DNA of 64,000 nt from Acidobacteriaceae bacterium (GCA_003134655.1 PLBY01000045.1:96425-160424); one strand, 5' to 3'. Counted from the first letter of the stretch, positions 41,396 through 51,154 are shown. Numbers and translations are program-made. Notes: generated from the sequence alone by a model not told the origin.

Positions 41396-41560
41396 TTAGC
41401 CATTAGCTCTTAGCCCTTAGCTTCCGCCCGGATAACCTCGCTGTTCTTTAATGTTCTCGAAATTCGCTGCGTTCCAATTAAGCGCGCGTGTTCCTAAGCG
41501 CCCAGTCCTAGTGGATTGAGCTAAGAGCTAAAGGCTAAGAGCTAACGGCTAACAGCTGAA
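41396..41560. repeat. inverted heptanucleotide arrays, (A/G)GCTAAN
   Basis: Right arm 41519-41560 is six units of seven bases (AGCTAAG, AGCTAAA, GGCTAAG, AGCTAAC, GGCTAAC, AGCTGAA). Left arm 41396-41421 holds about four units in the opposite orientation. About 97 non-repeated bases lie between them. The arms could pair into a long hairpin. Confidence 0.75.
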
Positions 41561-41632
41561 TTACTTTCGTTCTATTCCCCTTAGTGACCCACGGATACCT
41601 CGTCCCCGGTTCCCCTCCTCATTACACTGTGC

Positions 41633-42274
41633 ATGGAGACATCTGTGACCACCGACGAGGAACTGAATCTTCTCGACTCGCAACTGCGTCGTCTAAAAAT
41701 CGAGTACGAGATCTTCTTTAGCAATCCGCAGAAGCGGCCTCCATCCGACATCGAATGGAAGGTGCTGAGTCTGCTGCGCAAATTTTCCGACGGCGGCCGC
41801 ATGACCTTCTCTCAGCGGTACCGCTACAACGAAATGGCCCAGCGCTACGCCATCTATAGTGACCTGTGGCGCAAGAAGTCCCGCATCCGGGAGGAAGGCT
41901 ACCGCCGTCCGCAGGACGCCCTGCTTTCGGTGCAGGGAGTTCGGGTCTTGGAAGACGAACACAAGTCTCAGCACCATCCCGTGTATGGAGTGAGCCATGC
42001 CGCCGCGGCTGGCGCGGGCGCGACTTCATCCCAGCCCTTCACGCTGCACAGTGTCGACCAGACAGAGCGCGAGCAAGTCGAACGCCTCTACAACACCCTC
42101 GTCGCTGCCAAGAAAAAAGCCGGCGAGAATGTGTCAGGCAACATCGATTCGTTTACAACTTTCGTTCAGAAAAAGACCCAGGAGATCCGCAAACAGTTCC
42201 ACTGTGAGAATGTCGAATATTCCGTCGAACTCACCGACGGCCACGTAAAACTCAAGGCCAAAGCAAAAACGTAA
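41633..42274 (+). CDS. conserved hypothetical protein, helical, MXAN_5187-C-like
   Basis: A 213-residue soluble protein. Residues 8-90 are helical with TDEELNLLDSQLRRLKIEYEIFFSN and MTFSQRYRYNEMAQRYAIYSDLWRKK, a pattern I recall from proteins annotated as MXAN_5187 C-terminal-like. A flexible His/Ala/Gly-rich linker follows (about 110-135), then a second domain with EREQVERLYNTLVAAKKKAGENV and a strand ending VKLKAKAKT. No catalytic residues are evident. The ATG at 41633 stands in a gap without a strong ribosome site. Function unknown. Confidence 0.7.
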   Translation: METSVTTDEELNLLDSQLRRLKIEYEIFFSNPQKRPPSDIEWKVLSLLRKFSDGGRMTFSQRYRYNEMAQRYAIYSDLWRKKSRIREEGYRRPQDALLSVQGVRVLEDEHKSQHHPVYGVSHAAAAGAGATSSQPFTLHSVDQTEREQVERLYNTLVAAKKKAGENVSGNIDSFTTFVQKKTQEIRKQFHCENVEYSVELTDGHVKLKAKAKT

Positions 42275-42596
42275 GATCGTTCGACGAGAATTGATACCGC
42301 CGATTTATTGGAAGACGACGCCGCCGCGCATCGGACAACTCTTTCCGCCTTTTCTCTGCTCCGGCCTCTCGCCACTCCGCAAAACTTTTGACTCAAGTCT
42401 TTCCTCCCACGCCTAGGGCCTTTAATTCATTGACTTCTGTACGAGTGCGGATAACATGTCCAGCGCAGCTCTCGGCATTTCCGCCCCACATTCCCAGGTA
42501 ACGTGCGGCTGAAATGTCTCCAGCCTTGATGGAAGGGCTCCGCGAAGAGTCAAGATTCTTGGGCGATGCTGCAATTCTGATGGGAGGAAAGAAAAA
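42275..42596. other. intergenic region with promoter for the secreted protein
   Basis: About 320 bases. A promoter TTGACT (42430-42435), 16-base spacer, TAACAT (42452-42457) would give a leader of about 130 bases. The rest holds no gene, repeat or recognised riboswitch. Confidence 0.45.
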
Positions 42597-43241
42597 ATGG
42601 TACTGAAGCGCGCACTTGGCGTCATGTTTGTCGTGACGCTTGCGTCCGGGGTGCTTATGGCGCAGTCTGGCCTGAAGGTAGCCCACACCATCCACACTGG
42701 TACGAACACGCCGATGCAAAAAGCCCCGGCCTCTGGTCCGCAAGTGATCTTCAGCAACATCGGGCCGAATGTCACGAACGCCTACAACGACACAACCGGG
42801 TATTACATCCTCGGACCCAACAACTCCGTCGGTCTCTCAGAGCAGGCGATCGGTGTGCCGTTCACTCCGAGGACCTCCTCGCATGTAACTCAATTGCTGG
42901 TTGCGGTTCAATGGATCTCCGGAACGAGCCTGGTGAACGTGGGCCTCTACAGCGACTCCGGCGGGACCGTCGGATCTCTTCTGGCGAGCGCGCAATCCTC
43001 GGCCATCCCAACCTTCGGAACCTGCTGCAAAGTGGTCGATGTCACGATTCCTTCGACCGCCATCAGCGGCGGATCTCAATACTGGATCGTAGCTTGGTCT
43101 GACGATACGAATGCGCCGGACTTCACCGGTGTCTTCGCCGCCTCCAATTTGGCCAACATAGCTGGCGATGTGGCTCAGGGTGGATGGTTCTCGTTTACCA
43201 CCAACACCCCTGCCGCTGCTGCGCGAGGCACAATCCCATAA
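42597..43241 (+). CDS. secreted protein, choice-of-anchor R-like
   Basis: A 214-residue exported protein with signal peptide (LKRALGVMFVVTLASGVLMA, cut near AQS). The mature part is rich in Ser, Gly, Thr and Val, with NAYNDTTGYYILGPNNSVG, VAVQWISGTSLVNVGLYSDSGG and SQYWIVAWSDD, resembling beta-sandwich domains annotated as choice-of-anchor R. The ATG at 42597 has GGGAGGA about nine bases upstream. A strong terminator follows, so it is a single-gene unit. Function unknown. Confidence 0.72.
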   Translation: MVLKRALGVMFVVTLASGVLMAQSGLKVAHTIHTGTNTPMQKAPASGPQVIFSNIGPNVTNAYNDTTGYYILGPNNSVGLSEQAIGVPFTPRTSSHVTQLLVAVQWISGTSLVNVGLYSDSGGTVGSLLASAQSSAIPTFGTCCKVVDVTIPSTAISGGSQYWIVAWSDDTNAPDFTGVFAASNLANIAGDVAQGGWFSFTTNTPAAAARGTIP

Positions 43242-43267
43242 ATCACTTCCACCATTCAAACAACACT

Positions 43268-43295
43268 CAGGCCGCGAAATTCTCGCGGCCTGTTT
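43268..43295 (+). terminator. rho-independent terminator
   Basis: Perfect nine-base arms AGGCCGCGA/TCGCGGCCT with an AATTC loop, then GTTTTT. Confidence 0.85.
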
Positions 43296-43472
43296 TTCTG
43301 ATACGCCAGTTGTTCGATGGGTGCTCGCGAAAGGCTGAGGTGCGGAATTCCCCCCAAGGACTCCGCTTCCTCAGCCTTCTGCGCAAACGCGCGCTCCCCC
43401 AATGCACGCGCGTGTGCTCGGTTCACCCGAGACCTTCACAAGACTCCAGAGACTCCGTCCGCTGGGATCTGG

Positions 43473-43730
43473 CTATCGTCGGGGAAGGGAATTCGCGCAA
43501 ACCAGGACCCTGCCGTCGCTCAATTCGAGGAAGTGCACCTTGTTTTGCTCGACCCAACGGTACAGCGTGCGCGGGGAAACGACGGCGGCCTTCGCTGCCA
43601 TCTCGATCGGCAACATGCTGACCTCGCAATCACAGACCGCGCAGCGCTCGGTCACAGCCTGCGCGCTACTGTGGGCAATGGTCAGTTCCCGCCGCTGGAT
43701 CGTGATCTCTACGCGCCGGCGCAACCCCAT
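43473..43730 (-). CDS. small MerR/excisionase-like helix-turn-helix protein
   Basis: An 85-residue protein on the minus strand, MGLRRRVEITIQRRELTI. The DNA-binding part is MLPIEMAAKAAVVSPRTLYRWVEQNKVHFLE, as in MerR or excisionase-like helix-turn-helix proteins, followed by DGRVLVCANSL. A CAVCDC cluster precedes it and may bind metal. ATG 43730 has AGGA four bases upstream. The neighbouring 43242-43472 and 43731-43913 show no other gene. The plus-strand frames here are shadows. Confidence 0.72.
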   Translation of the reverse strand: MGLRRRVEITIQRRELTIAHSSAQAVTERCAVCDCEVSMLPIEMAAKAAVVSPRTLYRWVEQNKVHFLELSDGRVLVCANSLPRR

Positions 43731-43913
43731 GCTTCCTGGAACCTCGGGTATCTCTTGCCCGCACCATTCGGGCAATGGTAGAGTGCGCCTACCAACTGGC
43801 GGCAGGCTGACGCTCCGCCTTCGTCAGCACTTAACGGCAGCCGGGGGCGCAAAGTCCTCAAGCGCGCAGTCAAGAATTATCAATAGTTCTTATGACGTCC
43901 TAAGTGCTGTTGG

Positions 43914-46124
43914 ATGAAGCCCTTATACCATTTCGGCCCGTTTGCCCTCGATCCTAACAAGCGTGCCCTTTTTCGCCACAGCAAGCCCGTAGCACTCACT
44001 CCCAAGGCCTTCGATGTTCTGCTTTATCTCGCTCAAAACCCCAACCGCGTCATTTCCAAAGAGGAGTTGCTCAAGGCAGTGTGGGCCGGCAGCTTTGTCG
44101 AAGAGGGCAATCTTACCCAGAATGTCTTCCTTCTCCGTAAAGTCCTCGCCGAAGAAAGTGGTGAAAGCGGCCTGATCGTAACCGTCCCCAGAGTGGGTTA
44201 CCAGTTCGCTGCGGAGGTCGCGACCGTCGCCGACACGTCTCTAGTCCCAGCCGGCCCTCCCGGCAACCTTGTGCTCGAAGGCGTTCAGTCAACGACTCAC
44301 ATCGTCATCGAAGAGGAAATCGAATCCGACGCGGGAACCTCAGTCCTGCCCGGCTCTCATCTTAAGGCGCTCCCGGCCTCTCCTTCATCCGCCAAACGGC
44401 GCTGGTACATCGTTGCCTTTGCGGTTGTTGCGCTGGCTGCGGCCGTGGTGTTCCGTCCCACGTTACCGCCGCCCACCGTGACTCGAATCCGCCAGCTCAC
44501 GCACCTGGGCACACTGGTGCACAATACGAAACTTCTCACCGACGGCCCCCGCATCTACTTCCGTGCGTGGGATGGGAAGGATCGCGCTCTCCGCTATGTC
44601 TCCCCGGAGGGCGGAGAAGTCTTTTCCGTCGAAAGCCCGTTCCCACAGATGGACGTCGACGACCTCTCGCCCAGTGGATCGGAGTTCCTGGTGGTCAATC
44701 TGGCGGATCGTCGCCGCACGTCATATTCGGACGATGACTTGCCCAGCGTGTGGCGGATTGCTGTGCCCTCGGGCTCGCCGCGCCCCGTTGGAGACTTGCG
44801 CGCCCGCGAGTCAAGCTGGTCTCCGGACGGGCGAACCATCGCTTGCGCCATGGGTTCCGACATCTACCTGGTCGACCCCGACGGAAGTAATGCAATAAAG
44901 TTGGCGAGCCTGCCCGGCGATCCTTTCTATCTCCTGTGGTCGCCCGACAGCAGACGCCTCCGGTTCTCCGTTGCCGACCCGCACCGTAACGCCGTGATTC
45001 TCTGGCAGGCCGACCTCGCCAGCAAAGTCGTCGCGCCTGTGCTGCCCGATTCGATTGATTCGACCGAGGTCTTGCCCGGAGGCTGGACTCCTGACGGACG
45101 GTATTTCTTCTTCACGGCGCAGGGCGACGGCACAAGAAATGTCTGGGCCATTCGCGAAACCAAAGATCTGATTCACAGGATCAACGCCAAGCCAGTGCCC
45201 ATTACATCCGGTCCCCTGACCTTCTATCTGCCCGTCCCGAGTAAGGACAGTAAGAGTGTTTTCGTCGTGGGAGAACAGCTGCGCGGAGAGCTAGTGCGTT
45301 ACGACGCTATCGCGCGCCAGTTCGTTCCCTACGCCAAAGGCATCTCCGGCGACCAGGTTGCTTTCTCCCGCGACGGCCAGTGGATGGTCTACGTGGACTT
45401 CCCCTCCAGCGTCCTCGTGCGCAGCCGTTTGGATGGCAGCGAGCGCCGGCAATTGACTTTTCCTCCCATGCGGGCGCTCAATCCGCAATGGTCCCCCGAC
45501 GGGACACAGATTGCGTTCCAAGCTTCCGCACAGACCGGCGCACATCCCAAGATCTACCTGATCTCGAGCAGCGGCGGTCCCCCGGTTATGGCTACTCCCG
45601 AAGGCGCCGAGCGGCAAATCTATCCCTCATGGTCCTCGGACGGAACCTCGATCCTGTTTTCAGGCTCGAATGAGGCACGCTCCAACCGCGCTCTCTACAA
45701 TCTGGATTTGAAGTCGAAGCAGGTCTCCCGCCTTGCCGGCTCCGATCGCCTCTACTGGGCCCAGATCTCTCTCGACGGCCGACATATCGTCGCGCTGGAA
45801 GATACGACGCAGAAACTCATCCTCTACGACGTGGCCGCGCACAACACTCGAACCCTCGCCGATCTTGCAGACTACCCCCGCTGGTCCTCCGACGGGCAGT
45901 ACGTCTACTTCAGCACGATGTACTTCAGCGGCCCAGGTAAGGATGGCGGTGTCTACCGCTGGAAGCTTTCCACAAATACCACCGAAACAGTGATGAAGTA
46001 CCCAGATTTCCTCCTGACCGGTATTTTCGGCGTATCCTTCGGCGTCACGCCGAATGGTGAAATCTTAGCGCTGCGTGACCTCAGCACTCACGACCTCTTC
46101 GCCCTGGACGTCGACCTCCCCTAG
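43914..46124 (+). CDS. CadC-like winged-helix membrane protein with PD40 propeller
   Basis: A 736-residue protein. N-terminal OmpR/CadC winged helix (5-105): LTPKAFDVLLYLAQNPNRVISKEELLKAVWAGSFVEEGNLTQ is split by a typical recognition helix and ends VPRVGYQFAAEV. After a linker, one transmembrane helix (about 165-182: YIVAFAVVALAAAVVF). The rest is a periplasmic TolB-like propeller with repeated SPDGxxIAF, SPDSRRLRF, TPDGRYFFF, SPDGTQIAF and SSDGTSILF motifs. Likely a membrane-bound regulator with an external sensor. ATG 43914 lies near the expected start. Confidence 0.9.
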   Translation: MKPLYHFGPFALDPNKRALFRHSKPVALTPKAFDVLLYLAQNPNRVISKEELLKAVWAGSFVEEGNLTQNVFLLRKVLAEESGESGLIVTVPRVGYQFAAEVATVADTSLVPAGPPGNLVLEGVQSTTHIVIEEEIESDAGTSVLPGSHLKALPASPSSAKRRWYIVAFAVVALAAAVVFRPTLPPPTVTRIRQLTHLGTLVHNTKLLTDGPRIYFRAWDGKDRALRYVSPEGGEVFSVESPFPQMDVDDLSPSGSEFLVVNLADRRRTSYSDDDLPSVWRIAVPSGSPRPVGDLRARESSWSPDGRTIACAMGSDIYLVDPDGSNAIKLASLPGDPFYLLWSPDSRRLRFSVADPHRNAVILWQADLASKVVAPVLPDSIDSTEVLPGGWTPDGRYFFFTAQGDGTRNVWAIRETKDLIHRINAKPVPITSGPLTFYLPVPSKDSKSVFVVGEQLRGELVRYDAIARQFVPYAKGISGDQVAFSRDGQWMVYVDFPSSVLVRSRLDGSERRQLTFPPMRALNPQWSPDGTQIAFQASAQTGAHPKIYLISSSGGPPVMATPEGAERQIYPSWSSDGTSILFSGSNEARSNRALYNLDLKSKQVSRLAGSDRLYWAQISLDGRHIVALEDTTQKLILYDVAAHNTRTLADLADYPRWSSDGQYVYFSTMYFSGPGKDGGVYRWKLSTNTTETVMKYPDFLLTGIFGVSFGVTPNGEILALRDLSTHDLFALDVDLP

Positions 46125-46154
46125 CAGTTGAAAAAGACTGTTGAAAAAAACTGC

Positions 46155-46228
46155 TTTTGGGTGGCGCAGCGCTTTAAGCGCTGCGGTTAAGCGCTCCTTT
46201 CTGCGAAGGCTTTAGCCTCTGAGGTTCC
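46155..46228 (+). repeat. intergenic repeat, GGGTGGCGCAGCGCTT family
   Basis: TTTTGGGTGGCGCAGCGCTT with its partner AAGCGCTGCG, then a variable 20 bases and GGCTTTAGCCTCTGAGG. Same-strand copies at 50547 and 54709. Confidence 0.75.
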
Positions 46229-46296
46229 TGGACCGATCATTGCTGATAGAATTTTCGGTCGCCAATCATCATCCCACTACTCATCCGAGGCCCCGC

Positions 46297-47853
46297 ATGT
46301 CTGCCCGTATCCAGCGCGCCATTCTCAGTGTCACCGACAAAACCGGACTGGTCGATTTCGCCCACAAACTTTCCGCCCTCGGAGTCGAACTCATCTCCAC
46401 CGGGGGCACTGCCAAGCTCTTGCGCGAATCCGGCGTGAATGTGAAAGACATCTCCGAACTCACCGGATTCCCCGAGATGCTGGACGGCCGCGTCAAGACG
46501 CTCCATCCCAAGGTCCACGGCGGCATCCTCCACCGCCGCGAAGATCCCAAACACGTAGCCGCCGTCGCCGAACACGGCATCGCCCCCATCGACATGGTCG
46601 TCGTGAATCTCTACGCCTTCGAGAAAACCGCCGCCAAGCCGGGCGTCGCCTTCGAAGAATTGATCGAGAACATCGACATTGGTGGCCCCTCGATGATCCG
46701 CTCCGCCGCCAAGAATTTTCACGACGTCGCCATCGTGACGTCACCATCCGATTACGACTCGATCGCCGACGAACTCTCTCGCTCCGGCGGCGTACTTTCC
46801 CACGAAACCAAGTGGCGCCTCGCCCAAAAAGCCTTCGCCACCACGGCCGCCTACGATTCCGCGATCGCGAGCACGTTGGAGCGGATCAGCCCAGATAAAG
46901 TCCAGCTGCAGGAATCTTCGGGCTTCCCCAATACGCTCCGTTTTCAATTCCACAAAACCCTCGACCTGCGCTATGGCGAAAACCCGCACCAGAAGGCCGC
47001 TATGTACTCCGACGGCTCTGGCGTAGGCGTCGCCAACGCCCGCCAACTCCAAGGCAAGGAACTCTCCTACAACAACATCGTCGACCTGCAAGCCGCCTGG
47101 GATCTCGCACAGGAATTCGATGAGCCCGTCTGCGCGATCATCAAGCACACCAATCCCTGCGGCACCGCCACCGGCAAGACGCTCGCCGAAGCCTACAAGC
47201 GCGCCCTCGAGTGCGACCCAGTCTCGGCCTTCGGCGGCGTGATCGGAGTCAATCGCCCCATCGACGCCGATGCTGCCGAAGAAATGCACAAGCTCTTCCT
47301 CGAAGTCATCGCCGCCCCCGCCTTCGACGAAGCCGCAAAGGCCAAGTTCGCGTCCAAGAAAAACCTCCGACTTGTGGAAGTGAAGGGAGTCAATCAGAAG
47401 TGGGTGCTGAAGAATGTTTCCGGAGGCTTGCTCGTGCAGGACTCCGACGTCCGCCCTCTGCAGGACGCCGATCTTAGAGTGGTAACCAAGCGCCCCCCCA
47501 CGCCCGAAGAAACCCGCGCCCTACTCTTCGCCTGGAAGGTCTGCAAGCACGTGAAGTCCAACGCCATCGTCTACGCCCGCGACGGCCAGACCGTCGGCGT
47601 CGGCGCTGGACAAATGTCCCGCGTTGACTCCGCCAAGATCGGCGCGATGAAGGCTCAACTCCCGTTGAAGGGAACCGTTGCCGCCTCCGACGCCTTCTTC
47701 CCGTTTCCTGATGGCGTGGAAGAAATCGCTAAAGCCGGAGCGACGGCCATCATCCAACCCGGCGGCTCGCAGCGCGACCCCGAAGTGATCGAAGCCGCAG
47801 ACCGTCTAGGCCTAGCCATGCTCTTCACCGGCGTCCGCCACTTCCGCCACTAA
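46297..47853 (+). CDS. purH: bifunctional AICAR formyltransferase/IMP cyclohydrolase
   Basis: A 518-residue enzyme for the last two steps of IMP synthesis. The N-terminal MGS-like cyclohydrolase has [24 protein letters not shown] and [16 protein letters not shown]; the C-terminal formyltransferase has [22 protein letters not shown] and [13 protein letters not shown] 46297 ([10 protein letters not shown]) was chosen over an open frame 19 codons longer, with GAGG seven bases upstream. It is transcribed alone here. Length matches the family. Confidence 0.96.
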   Translation: MSARIQRAILSVTDKTGLVDFAHKLSALGVELISTGGTAKLLRESGVNVKDISELTGFPEMLDGRVKTLHPKVHGGILHRREDPKHVAAVAEHGIAPIDMVVVNLYAFEKTAAKPGVAFEELIENIDIGGPSMIRSAAKNFHDVAIVTSPSDYDSIADELSRSGGVLSHETKWRLAQKAFATTAAYDSAIASTLERISPDKVQLQESSGFPNTLRFQFHKTLDLRYGENPHQKAAMYSDGSGVGVANARQLQGKELSYNNIVDLQAAWDLAQEFDEPVCAIIKHTNPCGTATGKTLAEAYKRALECDPVSAFGGVIGVNRPIDADAAEEMHKLFLEVIAAPAFDEAAKAKFASKKNLRLVEVKGVNQKWVLKNVSGGLLVQDSDVRPLQDADLRVVTKRPPTPEETRALLFAWKVCKHVKSNAIVYARDGQTVGVGAGQMSRVDSAKIGAMKAQLPLKGTVAASDAFFPFPDGVEEIAKAGATAIIQPGGSQRDPEVIEAADRLGLAMLFTGVRHFRH

Positions 47854-47870
47854 AAGCCGCGGCGCTAAAT

Positions 47871-47920
47871 CGTAGCGCCGGCGTCCCGCCGGCTGTCGCG
47901 AGACCGTCTCGGTCTCGCCT
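47871..47920 (+). repeat. palindromic intergenic repeat, GTAGCGCCGGCGTC family
   Basis: CGTAGCGCCGGCGTCCCGCC then GGCTGTC, followed by the palindrome GCGAGACCGTCTCGGTCTCGC. It is the partner of 211-258 and begins 17 bases after the purH stop. Confidence 0.7.
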
Positions 47921-48010
47921 CTGCCCGCTCCACTCGGTCGTAAGTCCTTTGTTCAAAGCCTCGCCGCATACGATTTCCGCCGCGCATCGGACCTTAAGAA
48001 TCAAGCGACG

Positions 48011-48045
48011 AGGTCTGAGGTCCAAGGTCCAAGGTCCAAGGTCAG
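48011..48045 (+). repeat. tandem heptanucleotide array, AGGTCCA
   Basis: Five seven-base units: AGGTCTG, three AGGTCCA, AGGTCAG. The surrounding purH-TPR gap (47854-48243) also has the palindromic repeat above and a possible -10 box TAGAAT (48158-48163) with no good -35 box. Confidence 0.75.
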
Positions 48046-48243
48046 AAATTTACAAAACTTGACCTGATTAATACTCTTCCGCCGGTACCTGTACTTCCGG
48101 TCTTTCGCAGCCCTCGTCACAGAGCAGTGTTTTTTCCCATCCCGCCACCGGTCGCGGTAGAATAAAGGCACCTTTCCCCCGGCGGCTTTGCATCCAAACT
48201 AGCTGAGGTTTCGGAAACGCGCTTCCAGCGCATCAGGTCCAGC

Positions 48244-50337
48244 ATGAATAGAGTTTTTCGTTCTTTTTTGATGTTCTCGATCGCGGCCTCGGTAGCCGCG
48301 ACCGCCCAAACCAGCGCGTCTCAGCCGGAAACCACCACGCCCGACGCTAAGCCGGCCCAGTCTTCGCCGCGCAAAGTCGACAAGGCCGCTGCTTACTACC
48401 ATTACACGATGGCGCACATGTATGAAGAGATGGTCACGGCCTACGGTCGCAGCGACCTCGCCACCAAGGCCACCGAAGAATACCGCCTCGCCATCGAAGC
48501 CGACCCCTCGTCGGAGTTCCTGACTTCCGCCCTGGCTGAGCTCTACGTAAAGACCGGCCGCATCGCCGACGCTGTTAAGGAAGCGCAAGACATCATCAAG
48601 CGCGATCCCAAGAATCTCGAAGCCCACAAGCTTCTCGGCCGCATTTATCTGCGCTCCCTCGGAGACATGCCCGGCGGTTCCGGCTCCGACAATATTTTGA
48701 AGCTGGCCATCGACCAGTACGAGCAGATTACGAAGCTCGATCCCGACAGCGTCGACGATCACCTGCTGCTCGGCCGCCTCTACCGCTTGAACAACGATCT
48801 TCAGAAGGCAGAAGGCGAACTCAAGACCGCCATCAAACTCGATCCCTCCTCGGAAGAGGCCGTGACCACGCTGGCGATGCTCTACACCGATGAAGGGGAC
48901 ACGGCCCATGCCCTCAAGGTTCTAAGTTCGATTCCTGACTCCGCTCGCTCTGCCAAGCTGTACGCCGCTCTGGGCGCCGCCTACGAACAGCGCAAAGATT
49001 ACAAGAGCGCCATCGATGCGTACAAGCATGCGATTGTTCTCGATCGCGACAATCTCGATGCCATTCGCGGCCTCGCCGAAAATCTGCTTAACGACGGGCA
49101 ACTCGACGCGTCCCTCGAGCAATACAAAGTCATCGCTGACTCCAATCCGGAAGACGCGCAAACCTACGTCCGCATCGCAGAGATTTATCGCCGACAGGCC
49201 AAGTACGATCTGGCGCTCGAAAACCTGAAGCGCGCGGACACCTTAGTTCCCGACACCATGGACGTCCCCTACAGCATGGCCTCGGTTTACCAGGCGCAGG
49301 GCCGCTACGACGACGCAATTAAACTCCTGCAGGATCTCGTCAAGCGCACCGACAAAAGTGAAGCCGGATCCAGCAACGCCGACCGCAACAATCGCGCCAT
49401 CTTCGTCGAGCGCCTCGGCATGGTCTATCGCGAACAGGAGAACTACACCGCCGCCATCGAGACCTTCCGCAAAATGTTGACCTTGGGCGATGAGAACGCC
49501 CGCAGCGGTTATCAAGAAATCATTGACACCTACCGCGAGGCCAAACAGTGGCCGCAAGCCACCGCCGCCGCCAAGGAAGCGGTCCAGAAGTTGCCCGACG
49601 ACCGCGACCTCCGCATGGTGCTCGACGCGCAGCTCGCCGATACGGGCGAAGTCGACAAATCCGTAGCCGACATTCACTCCATGCTGAAGGGTGGCCCCGA
49701 GGATCGCGAAGTCTATCTCCGCCTCGGCATCATTTACACGCGAGCCAAACGCTACAACGAAGCCCTCGAAGCCCTCGCCAAAGCGGAGCAGATCTCGACC
49801 AAGCCCGAAGACAAGGCCTACGTTTCATTCCTCCGCGGCGATCTATACCAGCGCCAGAAGATGTTCGATCAGGCCGAAGTCGAATTCAAGAAAGTTCTGG
49901 CCACGACCTCGCCCACCGATCCCCAGAGCGCTGCCACGCTCAACTATCTTGGCTACATGAATGCCGACCGCGGCGTGAGGCTCGAAGAGTCGCTCAACTA
50001 CATCAAGCAGGCTCTGACCTTCGAGCCCAACAACGGCGCCTATCTCGACTCGCTCGGCTGGGCTTATTTCAAGCTGGGCAAGTACGATCAGGCGGAAGAA
50101 AACCTGACCAAGGCCGAATCTCACATGGGAACGGATCCCACGGTGCAAGAACACCTAGGGGATCTCTACCAGAAAACGGGACGCCTGAAACTAGCTGCCG
50201 CCCACTGGGATCGCGCCGTCCAGGAGTGGAACAAAACCGTTCCCGCCGAGCAGGACAGCGAAGCCTTTGCCAAAGTCCAGCAAAAACTCGATGCCGCCAA
50301 AGTAAAACTAGCCAAAGAGGACTCCAGTAAACAGTAA
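48244..50337 (+). CDS. exported TPR-repeat protein
   Basis: A 697-residue protein with a signal peptide (MNRVFRSFLMFSIAASVAAT, cut near AQTSA). After a Pro/Ser-rich stretch it is built of about 14-16 tetratricopeptide repeats, e.g. KLYAALGAAYEQRKDYKSAI, NNGAYLDSLGWAYFKLGKYD. The tail (about 660-697) is helical and Lys-rich. TPR arrays are protein-binding scaffolds; exported ones often work at the envelope. Partner unknown. ATG 48244 was used; ribosome site AGG is weak. Confidence 0.9.
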   Translation: MNRVFRSFLMFSIAASVAATAQTSASQPETTTPDAKPAQSSPRKVDKAAAYYHYTMAHMYEEMVTAYGRSDLATKATEEYRLAIEADPSSEFLTSALAELYVKTGRIADAVKEAQDIIKRDPKNLEAHKLLGRIYLRSLGDMPGGSGSDNILKLAIDQYEQITKLDPDSVDDHLLLGRLYRLNNDLQKAEGELKTAIKLDPSSEEAVTTLAMLYTDEGDTAHALKVLSSIPDSARSAKLYAALGAAYEQRKDYKSAIDAYKHAIVLDRDNLDAIRGLAENLLNDGQLDASLEQYKVIADSNPEDAQTYVRIAEIYRRQAKYDLALENLKRADTLVPDTMDVPYSMASVYQAQGRYDDAIKLLQDLVKRTDKSEAGSSNADRNNRAIFVERLGMVYREQENYTAAIETFRKMLTLGDENARSGYQEIIDTYREAKQWPQATAAAKEAVQKLPDDRDLRMVLDAQLADTGEVDKSVADIHSMLKGGPEDREVYLRLGIIYTRAKRYNEALEALAKAEQISTKPEDKAYVSFLRGDLYQRQKMFDQAEVEFKKVLATTSPTDPQSAATLNYLGYMNADRGVRLEESLNYIKQALTFEPNNGAYLDSLGWAYFKLGKYDQAEENLTKAESHMGTDPTVQEHLGDLYQKTGRLKLAAAHWDRAVQEWNKTVPAEQDSEAFAKVQQKLDAAKVKLAKEDSSKQ

Positions 50338-50390
50338 TCATCAACCTCGTCATCCAGAATCGCGAACCTGTCATCCCGTAATCCCGGACC

Positions 50391-50452
50391 TGTCATCCTG
50401 AGCGGAGGATTTGCTTCGCGAACGCGAAGCAAATCCGCAGTCGAAGGATCTC
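50391..50452 (+). repeat. intergenic repeat, TGTCATCCTGAG...GAAGGATCT family
   Basis: TGTCATCCTGAG, then a long hairpin ATTTGCTTCGCG/CGCGAAGCAAAT, and CAGTCGAAGGATCT. Two shortened copies of the head (CGTCATCCAG, CTGTCATCCCG) lie just upstream at 50348 and 50369. Confidence 0.7.
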
Positions 50453-50546
50453 TGCACGTCTGCACAACCCCGTCCTGCAAAGGAATTTCTACCGATGCTC
50501 CCGCAGGCTCGCTCTGTGTGCTTTGTGTGTGTGTTGGGTGCGGGGC

Positions 50547-50618
50547 TTTTGGGTGGCGCAGCGCTTCAGCGCTGCGATAAATCTTCCCATCGGAAGTGGG
50601 CTTTAGCTCCTGAGGTTT
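50547..50618 (+). repeat. intergenic repeat, GGGTGGCGCAGCGCTT family
   Basis: TTTTGGGTGGCGCAGCGCTT and AGCGCTGCG, then GGGCTTTAGCTCCTGAGG. With the element at 50391 it fills most of the 325-base gap (50338-50662) between the TPR and GNAT genes; nothing else is visible there. Confidence 0.75.
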
Positions 50619-50662
50619 GTTGTGCGAGCCTCTCTCGCTGCCTCCTTTGCTAGACTGCCTCC

Positions 50663-51154
50663 ATGCTCGGCGACACCACCATCCGAGAAGCGTCTCCCAC
50701 CGACATTCCTGAAATCCTCCGCCAGCGCCGCAGAATGTACGAAGACACCCACCACACCGACTCCGTCGTGCTCGACGCCGTAGTGTCCCTGTCCTCTGCC
50801 TATCTCAAGACAGCTATGGCCGACGGCTCCTTCCGAGCCTGGCTAGCCGCTGACGGAGACCGCGTAGTCGCAGGAGGCGCAGTCGTTATCTCTCCCTGGC
50901 CCGCGCACCCATACGATCTGGAGTGCCGCCGCGCCACAATTCTCAATGTCTACACCGATCCCGAATACCGCCGCCGCGGCATCGCCCGCAAACTTATGCA
51001 GACGATCATCGCCTGGTGCCAGCGCGAAGGGTTTGCTCGCGTGACTCTCCACGCCAGCGACGAAGGCCGCCATCTCTACGAATCCCTAGGCTTCGAACCC
51101 AGCAACGAAATGCCGCCTCAACCTGCGATAGTCTTTCTGAGTACTGAGTACTGA
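50663..51154 (+). CDS. GNAT acetyltransferase, stop codon inside a heptad repeat
   Basis: A 163-residue GNAT protein: TIREASPTDIPEILRQRRRMY, VVAGGAVVISPWPAH, and acetyl-CoA loop NVYTDPEYRRRGIARKLMQTI, then ARVTLHASDEGRHLYESLGF. The final residues LSTEY and the stop are encoded by the CTGAGTA array that begins at 51137, so the original C-terminus has been replaced or extended by the repeat. ATG 50663. Substrate unknown. Confidence 0.85.
   Translation: MLGDTTIREASPTDIPEILRQRRRMYEDTHHTDSVVLDAVVSLSSAYLKTAMADGSFRAWLAADGDRVVAGGAVVISPWPAHPYDLECRRATILNVYTDPEYRRRGIARKLMQTIIAWCQREGFARVTLHASDEGRHLYESLGFEPSNEMPPQPAIVFLSTEY

Noticed and set aside
42275..42596. Riboswitch in the leader of the secreted protein gene
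   Set aside because: No match to the cores of c-di-GMP, cobalamin, TPP, SAM or glycine riboswitches.
42422..42775. Minus-strand frames of over 110 codons
   Set aside because: They overlap the promoter and signal peptide of the plus-strand secreted protein and have no ribosome sites or conserved features.
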